Positions 58,798 to 64,000 of a stretch of DNA of 64,000 bases are shown here, in pieces. The stretch lies in the NCBI RefSeq assembly GCF_004331955.1, contig NZ_CP036532.1, forward strand, positions 3,187,501-3,251,500, read 5' to 3'. The stretch's first letter is position 1; each line of letters opens with the position of its first letter. Source of the DNA: Roseitalea porphyridii. Lineage in GTDB: Bacteria > Pseudomonadota > Alphaproteobacteria > Rhizobiales > Rhizobiaceae. A program made the translations under genes and the position numbers. The notes under the pieces were generated by a model. That model did no database searches. It was not told the origin of the DNA and was given only the letters and a program-made list of their open reading frames with translations.

Positions 58798-60318
58798 CTA
58801 GAAGAAGCCGAGCTTGTTGGGATTGTAGCTCATCAGGATGTTCTTGGTCTGCTGATAGTGGTCCAGCATCATCTTGTGCGTCTCGCGCCCGATGCCGGAC
58901 TGCTTGTACCCGCCGAAGGCCGCGTGCGCCGGGTAGGCGTGATAGTTGTTGACCCACACCCGGCCGGCCTCGATCGCGCGGCCGAAGCGATAGCAGCGGT
59001 TGGCATCGCGCGACCACACGCCGGCGCCAAGGCCGTACATGGTGTCATTGGCGATGGCGAGCGCCTCTTCCTCATCCTTGAAGGTCGTCACCGATACGAC
59101 CGGGCCGAAGATCTCCTCCTGGAAGACCCGCATCTTGTTGTGACCCTTCAGGATGGTCGGCTGGATGTAGAAGCCGTTCGCGATCTCGCCGTCGAACCGC
59201 GCCTCGGCGCCGCCCGTCAGCACCTCGGCGCCTTCCTCGACACCGATCGTCAGGTAGGACTTGATCTTGTCCTGCTGCTCCCGCGAGGCCTGGGCGCCGA
59301 CCATCGTGTTCATGTCGCGCGGATCGCCCTGCACGATGGCCTCCACCCGCGCGATGCAGCGCTCGATGAACGCCTCGTAGATATCCTCCTGAATCAGGGC
59401 GCGGGACGGACAGGTGCACACCTCGCCCTGGTTGAATGCGAACAGGACAAAGCCCTCGACCGCCTTGTCGAGAAACGCATCGTCCTCGGCCATCACGTCG
59501 GAAAAGAAGATGTTCGGGGATTTCCCGCCCAGTTCCAGGGTGACCGGGATCAGGTTCTTGGTCGCCGCCTTCATGATGATCCGGCCCGTCTCGGTGGACC
59601 CGGTGAAGGCGATCTTGGCGATGCGATCGGATTCGGCGAGCGGTCCGCCCACCTCCGGGCCGAAGCCGTTGACGATGTTCAGGACGCCATCGGGGAGCAG
59701 ATCGGCGACCAGTTCCGCCAGCACCATGATCGCCGCGGGCGTCTGTTCGGCCGGCTTGAGCACGACGCAGTTGCCAGCCGCCAATGCGGGCGCCAGCTTC
59801 CATGCGGCCATCAGGATCGAGAAGTTCCACGGAATGATCTGCCCGACCACGCCGAGCGGCTCGTGGAAATGGTAGGCGACGGTGTCGGCGTCGATCTCCG
59901 ACATGTTGCCTTCCTGCGCCCGCAGCACGCCGGCGAAGTAGCGGAAATGGTCGATCGCCAGAGGAATGTCGGCGGCGGTCGTCTCGCGGATCGGCTTGCC
60001 ATTGTCCCAGGTCTCGGCCTGGGCCAGCGTGTCGAGGTTGTCCTCGAGACGATCGGCGATCTTCAGCAGGACGCTGGACCGTTCGGCGGCCGAGGTCCGG
60101 CCCCATGCGCCCTTGGCCGCGTGCGCGGCATCGAGCGCCATCTCCACGTCGGCAGCGCCGGAACGGGCCACTTCGCAGACCTTCTGGCCGGTGATCGGCG
60201 TGATGTTGTCGAAATACCTACCGTCCACGGGGGGCACGAACCGGCCGCCGATGAAATTGTCGTAGCGTTGCTTGAACGGCGAGGTGTACTCGGCCGCAAT
60301 GTTCGTCATGACGTTCAT
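58798..60318 (-). CDS. Aldehyde dehydrogenase, AldB/ExaC type
   Basis: A 506-residue NAD(P)-dependent aldehyde dehydrogenase, the AldB/acetaldehyde dehydrogenase II subfamily used in ethanol and short-aldehyde oxidation. The catalytic cysteine is C301 ([12 protein letters not shown]), the general base glutamate is in [11 protein letters not shown], and the NAD fold has [15 protein letters not shown] seven bases upstream supports the start at 60318. It follows the GAF-Fis regulator gene by 113 bases on the same strand and is probably its target. Confidence 0.93.
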   Translation of the reverse strand: MNVMTNIAAEYTSPFKQRYDNFIGGRFVPPVDGRYFDNITPITGQKVCEVARSGAADVEMALDAAHAAKGAWGRTSAAERSSVLLKIADRLEDNLDTLAQAETWDNGKPIRETTAADIPLAIDHFRYFAGVLRAQEGNMSEIDADTVAYHFHEPLGVVGQIIPWNFSILMAAWKLAPALAAGNCVVLKPAEQTPAAIMVLAELVADLLPDGVLNIVNGFGPEVGGPLAESDRIAKIAFTGSTETGRIIMKAATKNLIPVTLELGGKSPNIFFSDVMAEDDAFLDKAVEGFVLFAFNQGEVCTCPSRALIQEDIYEAFIERCIARVEAIVQGDPRDMNTMVGAQASREQQDKIKSYLTIGVEEGAEVLTGGAEARFDGEIANGFYIQPTILKGHNKMRVFQEEIFGPVVSVTTFKDEEEALAIANDTMYGLGAGVWSRDANRCYRFGRAIEAGRVWVNNYHAYPAHAAFGGYKQSGIGRETHKMMLDHYQQTKNILMSYNPNKLGFF

Positions 60319-60426
60319 GAGAGCTCTCCTCCAATGTCTCACGATGCGCCCGATGCGCATCCGGAGGAATCAATGAGCTTGTTGGTGCTGTGTGTCAGCG
60401 GGCCCGGGCCGGTCGGGACCGGCAAG

Positions 60427-60446
60427 CTGTCTCAGTCCTGAGACAG
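60427..60446. promoter_or_regulatory. Palindromic site between the GAF-Fis regulator and the aldehyde dehydrogenase
   Basis: CTGTCTCAG-TC-CTGAGACAG is a perfect 9-bp inverted repeat overlapping the last codons of the regulator gene. A further TGTCTCA half-site lies at 60335-60341, just before the aldehyde dehydrogenase. The repeated TGTCTCA element and its position fit an activator site for the GAF-Fis protein. There is no U-tract, so a terminator is unlikely. Confidence 0.5.
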
Positions 60447-61397
60447 GTCCTGCGGCCTTTCGCTCACGCCAAGCCGTTTCATGCGCCGATAGAGCGTCGC
60501 GCGGCCGATCCCGAGTTCGCGCGCTGCCTCGGACATGTTGCCGCCTGCCCGCGTGATGGCGCGCAGGACGGCGCCGCGCTCCGCACCCTCGAGGCCTGCC
60601 GCGTCCTCGCCGGTCAGATCGCGCAGCGGCCTGCGCTCGATCCGCCCTTCGCGGGCCATGCCGAACGACTGGCGTGCGGCGCGTGTCGCGCCGACGACGA
60701 TGTCGTCCCGATCGACCGCCAGAAGCTGTGCACCCGCGCTCTCCTCGCCCGCGATCAGGATACGCCGGCCGGAGAAATGGTCGCGGAACAGATCGGTCTC
60801 GATCTGCATGGACAGCCGGTTCACCATCGCCGCGATCAGCTGGTTCATGCTCTCGGTCTGGTCGGCGCGTGCCGACGACACGTCGAGCGCGGCGACCAGC
60901 GCCCCGTCGGGCCCGTAGACCGGCGCGTCGATGCAGCTCATGCCGATGTTCTGCGCCATGTAGTGTTCGTCGCGATGCACGATCAGGGCGCGGCGTTCGG
61001 CAATGCAGGTGCCGATGCCGTTGGTGCCTTGGCGCGCCTCGTTCCAGTCCGCGCCCGGCTCGAGACCCCACGACCGGAACGCTTCGGCGTCGCCCGCCGA
61101 GGTCCGCCCCGAAAGCACCAGCCCGTCCTGGTCGGTCAGGAACACCGCCGCCCCGCAATGGGCGATCATGTGGAACAGTTCGTCCAGCCTGGGTTCGGCC
61201 AGATGAAGAAGGCGCCCCGACGCCTCGCGTTGCTGGCCGAGGCGGTCGGGGTCGAGGTCGCGGTTGGCAGGCGGCGCGGCGGGGTCGAGCCCGTGCTTGG
61301 CAAAGCTGCGCCGCCACGATGCGGCCACCGCGCACCGTGCCGCCGCACGGGAACTGGACACGCTTTCCAGCACGCGGTCCACGTGGTGTCTGATCAT
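60432..61397 (-). CDS. AcoR-like regulator with GAF and Fis-type HTH but no AAA+ domain
   Basis: A 321-residue regulator. A GAF-like sensor occupies about residues 60-200 (GTNGIGTCIAERRALIVHRD, then NIGMSCIDAPVYGPDGALVA), as in AcoR. A Fis-type HTH lies at the C-terminus (NMSEAARELGIGRATLYRRM). The sigma54-contacting AAA+ domain of AcoR is absent, with only about 80 residues between the two parts, so it cannot act as a standard sigma54 activator. Similar short proteins exist in rhizobia, so this is an architecture rather than a fresh deletion. GGAGG precedes the ATG at 61397. It presumably controls the downstream aldehyde dehydrogenase gene. Confidence 0.85.
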   Translation of the reverse strand: MIRHHVDRVLESVSSSRAAARCAVAASWRRSFAKHGLDPAAPPANRDLDPDRLGQQREASGRLLHLAEPRLDELFHMIAHCGAAVFLTDQDGLVLSGRTSAGDAEAFRSWGLEPGADWNEARQGTNGIGTCIAERRALIVHRDEHYMAQNIGMSCIDAPVYGPDGALVAALDVSSARADQTESMNQLIAAMVNRLSMQIETDLFRDHFSGRRILIAGEESAGAQLLAVDRDDIVVGATRAARQSFGMAREGRIERRPLRDLTGEDAAGLEGAERGAVLRAITRAGGNMSEAARELGIGRATLYRRMKRLGVSERPQDLSQD

Positions 61398-61545
61398 GGC
61401 CTTCCTCCCGGGACGCCGCGATGGACCGGCGTCCTGCGCGCAGCATAGTCCGTTTCGGCGCATCCCGACATTGGGCGAACGACCAAGCACAAGCAGCGTT
61501 GTGCCGGGCCGATCAGCCTGGTGCGAACGCGGCGGCGCGCGGCTG

Positions 61546-62091
61546 CTACTCCTCGTTGCGGGGGATCAGATAACCGCGTTCCGGAAGCCACGGGTTGAGC
61601 GCGACCGCCTCGCGCAGCACCGCCTGCCCTGCCAACGTCCGGCCGAGACTGAGAAGCGCAAGTGCCTGCCCCGACATCGCGCCGGTATGGTCGGGGTCGA
61701 GCGACAGCGCCTTCTCGAGATCGGCCAGGGCCAGTGCGTGATCGGAACGCAGGAAGTGAACAAAGGCGCGCTGGTTCCAGCCCTCGGCATAGTCCGGGCA
61801 GTAGGCGATCAGGGCATCGAACTGGGCGATCGCGCCTTCGAAATCGTAGGATTCGCGCCGCGCCATGCCTTCGTCGAGCAGGGACTGCGCGAACGCATCG
61901 GGCGCCTCGGTCCAGATCGCCCACAGCTCGTTGTTGATGCGTCGGCCCTCGCTCTCGCTTGGCGCCGCCTGCAGCCGCTCATAGATCGCCGCGATCCGGT
62001 CGGACCGGTCGGGAACCTGCGGACAGGCGGCATGCGCCGTCGCCACGAATACCGTCTGGATCATTGCGATCGCCAGAGCCCGTCCAATCAT
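61546..62091 (-). CDS. Secreted tetratricopeptide repeat protein
   Basis: A 181-residue exported protein with a signal peptide (residues 1-21, ending AHA). It has about three TPR units (the clearest being EGWNQRAFVHFLRSDHALAL followed by ADLEKALSLDPDHTGAM). Two cysteines are left in the mature part. TPR proteins mediate protein contacts; no partner is evident. It is transcribed divergently from the RiPP-like precursor gene, with a 262-base region between them. GGGAGGG supports the ATG at 62091 over a GTG six bases upstream. Confidence 0.85.
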   Translation of the reverse strand: MIGRALAIAMIQTVFVATAHAACPQVPDRSDRIAAIYERLQAAPSESEGRRINNELWAIWTEAPDAFAQSLLDEGMARRESYDFEGAIAQFDALIAYCPDYAEGWNQRAFVHFLRSDHALALADLEKALSLDPDHTGAMSGQALALLSLGRTLAGQAVLREAVALNPWLPERGYLIPRNEE

Positions 62092-62281
62092 GGCCACCCT
62101 CCCTGTGTCCTCATCCGGCGCGTCGCGGATTGAGACGCGCCCCGCCGGTGGTGTGCTGTGAGTTCACGATGGTCGTCGCGCTCGTCGATAGCGCCACTAA
62201 CTTGAACCATTGAGTAAAGTTTCCAGAAAAACGATCAATTCTTCGCATCATTCCAGTTTCGAGCCGTATTCGACTTCCAGA

Positions 62282-62295
62282 TTGACATGGATCAA
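62282..62295 (+). promoter_or_regulatory. FNR/FixK-like box upstream of the RiPP-like precursor gene
   Basis: TTGACATGGATCAA matches TTGAT-N4-ATCAA at nine of ten fixed positions. Its centre is about 65 bases before the ATG at 62354. If it acts as a class II site (centre at about -41.5), transcription would start near 62330 and leave a leader of about 24 nt. The -10 there is weak (AACACT), as is common for FNR-dependent promoters. The remainder of 62092-62353 shows nothing clear. Confidence 0.6.
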
Positions 62296-62353
62296 AGACC
62301 CGGTTCTGCCGCAAACCAACACTGCGAGAAGGCAATGTCGAGAGGAGAATCCG

Positions 62354-62737
62354 ATGGCTGACGAAGTGTTGGATAAATTCACCGATCAGGCAATCCGCTT
62401 GTTCGAAGAAGATCCGGATGCATCTCCCGAGCAGGCGAAGGCGGCGCGCATAGCAGCCGAGAAGGCGGCGGAGGCCGTCAGGGTCGACCAGCGCTCGCGG
62501 GACGAAGAACTGCTGGAAATGCTCCGCACGCGAATTGCCGAAGAGGGCATGGAACCGCGCGCGCTGATCCGCGAAGTGTCCTTGCGCGCCAGTTCGGGCT
62601 GCGACGGCCCCACCTGTGGCGTGGGTTGCGGGATCGGATGCGCCGGCGGCTGCCTGATCGGCGGGGCCACCCTGGTCGGCTTTGGCGCAGCCGGAGGCAC
62701 GACGGGCGGTTCAGGTACCTCGATCGCCTTGAGCTAG
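62354..62737 (+). CDS. Cysteine-rich RiPP-like precursor peptide
   Basis: A 127-residue protein with GAGAGGAG just before its ATG. Residues 1-80 are a charged, helix-prone leader rich in Ala, Glu and Arg, without signal peptide or membrane segment. Residues 83-100 carry five cysteines (C83, C88, C92, C96, C100; spacing X4, X3, X3, X3) in CDGPTCGVGCGIGCAGGC. The last 27 residues are Gly/Thr/Ser/Ala-rich with one Phe (LIGGATLVGFGAAGGTTGGS and TSIALS). Cysteines first and small or hydroxy residues after is the layout of hairpin sactipeptides such as subtilosin and thurincin, whose Cys sulfurs are joined to later alpha-carbons. A radical SAM gene follows. CXXX-repeat peptides are an alternative class. 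The product is not recognised by me. Confidence 0.8.
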   Translation: MADEVLDKFTDQAIRLFEEDPDASPEQAKAARIAAEKAAEAVRVDQRSRDEELLEMLRTRIAEEGMEPRALIREVSLRASSGCDGPTCGVGCGIGCAGGCLIGGATLVGFGAAGGTTGGSGTSIALS

Positions 62738-62738
62738 G

Positions 62739-62764
62739 CGCCTGCTGCTTCGCGCGGCAAGGCG
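62739..62764 (+). other. Hairpin between the precursor and radical SAM genes
   Basis: CGCCTGCTGC (62739-62748) pairs with GCGGCAAGGCG (62754-62764), ten pairs including one G-T, with a single bulged A and a five-base loop. It starts one base after the precursor stop and has no T-run. It could stabilise or process the mRNA so that more precursor than enzyme is made. Confidence 0.5.
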
Positions 62765-62883
62765 TCGCCCGGCCCGATCCCGGATGAGCGAGTGAGGGCC
62801 GGCAGGCTCACGCAGTTGCTGCCATGGACGGATGCAAGCGGCTGGCACGCTGACCCGGCCCCGCGCCCAGGGAGGATCGCGTC

Positions 62884-64000
62884 ATGGACGGAACGTCACA
62901 AAGCCGGGTAACGCTGACCTTCGAGAGTGATTCCGGTCGCTCCTACCTTTACGATGACGTCACCGGAAACATCTTTCCGTGGAACCCGCTCCGGGAAGCT
63001 GTCCTGAAAGCTGATCTTGACGGGGAACCGGAAGAAGGGCGTCAGGAGCTCCGACGGCGATTTTCCGAGCGTGACGTGACCGCAGCGGAAGAGTTCGTCC
63101 GGCGGTGGCGAAGCCTGTACGGGGCCTTCGTCCGCACGACGGGGCCCGGCCCCGCGTTTCGGGTTCCATCGGCGCGGGAACTGGAAAGCCATATTCGCGG
63201 CGGTTCGTTTGCACTGATCCTGATCCTGACGGAAAACTGCAACCTGCGCTGCGGCTACTGCTCGCTCAGCGAGGTCTATCCCCTCAACCGCGTACGCACG
63301 GCCCGGCGCATGACGATGGAGACCGCGCGGCGGGCGGTCGACTGGTACGCCGATCTGGTCGCCCCGCAACGCGCAAGAAACCCGCGCAAACGCTTTGGTC
63401 TGAGCCTCTATGGCGGCGAGCCGATGCTCAACATGCCAGTCCTGCGCGGCATCCTGGAGTATTGCTCCCAGACATATCCCGGCCTGTTTCTGCCGGTGAT
63501 GACGACCAACGGCACCGCGTTGACGCCACGGAACGTGGAAACGCTGGTCAAGCACGATGTCCTCGTCGGCATCAGCATCGACGGGCCCGCCGAGGAGCAT
63601 GACCGGCTGAGGATCGACTCGCGGGGCCGCGGAACGTTCGACGCAATCGCGAAGAACCTGCGTCACATCAAGGACAACCATCCCGAATACTGGAAGAACA
63701 AGCTGACGTCGGTCTCCGTTTACGACTGGGGAACCGACCTTGAGGCCGTCGATACGTTCTTTCGGGAGAACGAGGACATCATTCCCCGTTCGGTCTTCGT
63801 CAACCAGGTCGGTTCGCGCAACACCGATTGGTACGAGCAATATGGTCCCGACGACGCCGGCATTATGGTCGAGCGGCTCGAGCGACTGCGCCAGAGCTAC
63901 AAGAAGGCCAAGATCGGGAACCAACGGACGAGCCACTATTCGAACTGCCTGATCGGCATGGGCATTTCGATGGTCATGCTTCGACAGCGGGCGCTCGACC
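62884..64000 (+). CDS. Radical SAM peptide maturase, cut by the window end
   Basis: At least 372 residues, with no stop before the window end. The radical SAM cluster is C119-X3-C123-X2-C126 (CNLRCGYC), with the SAM-binding YGGEPML at about 176-182 and GISIDGPAEEHD near 235. The first 105 residues are beta-rich then helical (YLYDDVTGNIFPWNPL) and could be a leader-binding region. The arrangement fits peptide maturases that carry extra Fe-S clusters in a C-terminal SPASM or Twitch domain, which would lie beyond the edge; one cysteine (SNCLIGMG) is already seen near residue 355. GGGAGGATCG before the ATG is a clear ribosome site. It lies 146 bases after the precursor gene. Confidence 0.88.
   Translation, partial: MDGTSQSRVTLTFESDSGRSYLYDDVTGNIFPWNPLREAVLKADLDGEPEEGRQELRRRFSERDVTAAEEFVRRWRSLYGAFVRTTGPGPAFRVPSARELESHIRGGSFALILILTENCNLRCGYCSLSEVYPLNRVRTARRMTMETARRAVDWYADLVAPQRARNPRKRFGLSLYGGEPMLNMPVLRGILEYCSQTYPGLFLPVMTTNGTALTPRNVETLVKHDVLVGISIDGPAEEHDRLRIDSRGRGTFDAIAKNLRHIKDNHPEYWKNKLTSVSVYDWGTDLEAVDTFFRENEDIIPRSVFVNQVGSRNTDWYEQYGPDDAGIMVERLERLRQSYKKAKIGNQRTSHYSNCLIGMGISMVMLRQRALD

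Noticed and set aside
60427-60446. The TGTCTCAG inverted repeat as a terminator of the regulator gene
   Set aside because: It overlaps the stop codon region and has no U-tract on either strand.
62210-62353. Upstream extension of the precursor reading frame to 62210
   Set aside because: It crosses the FNR-like box and promoter region. The ribosome site sits right before the ATG at 62354.

Overview
The window is GC-rich bacterial chromosome, almost certainly from an alphaproteobacterium of the order Hyphomicrobiales (Rhizobiales), perhaps a Phyllobacteriaceae-like lineage. This is inferred from gene content and order: prfA-prmC-DUF4167-clpB, ptsP beside lysC and ubiG, peptidyl-prolyl isomerase-argJ-GNAT-mutT, comF-grxC-nitrilase-DUF1178, a HIG1-type 'twin transmembrane' gene beside a cobalamin adenosyltransferase, and metA behind a SAM-II riboswitch. 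No rRNA gene, CRISPR array, insertion sequence, integrase or phage gene was seen. One tRNA gene, tRNA-Leu(CAA), is present.

Layout. Positions 1-250 hold a strong leftward promoter leaving the window. 250-15000 is housekeeping: an M23 envelope peptidase, an MFS exporter, an SH3 protein, etfBA, rhomboid, a MarR-acetyltransferase fusion, cobalamin adenosyltransferase, an SDR, a BrkB protein, GluQRS, a DNA glycosylase, an HNH protein, dsbB and exoD. 15160-19650 holds tRNA-Leu, an acyl-CoA synthetase, and a CelD-like acetyltransferase paired with a polysaccharide flippase. 19790-30300 holds secA, a parvulin, argJ, mutT, an orphan Flp pilin, comF, grxC and others. 30285-40700 holds ubiG, lysC, ptsP, prfA, prmC, a frameshifted DUF4167 gene and clpB. 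40700-48000 holds an L,D-transpeptidase, a 3-hydroxyacyl-CoA dehydrogenase, metA under a SAM-II riboswitch, an Mrp ATPase, and a four-gene operon that includes an internally deleted methyltransferase.

48100-58110 is an accessory catabolic block read leftward: a TPP enzyme, dhaK, dhaL, a double-hotdog dehydratase, a TRAP transporter (P, Q, M), a CaiB-type CoA-transferase and a LacI-family regulator. The promoter carries a perfect LacI-type operator over the predicted start site, but the LacI gene is frameshifted. The mix of ketose-kinase and acyl-CoA chemistry matches no pathway I recognise. 58300-61400 holds a GFA protein, an AldB-type aldehyde dehydrogenase, and a GAF-Fis regulator with no AAA+ domain.

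The right edge, 62280-64000, is the best candidate for a new system. A 127-residue precursor-like peptide has a helical leader and a five-cysteine core followed by a Gly/Thr/Ser-rich tail. It is followed by a radical SAM enzyme cut by the window end. An FNR/FixK-like box lies just upstream and a strong hairpin lies between the two genes. The arrangement looks like a ribosomally made, radical-SAM-modified peptide, with a cysteine layout like that of hairpin sactipeptides.
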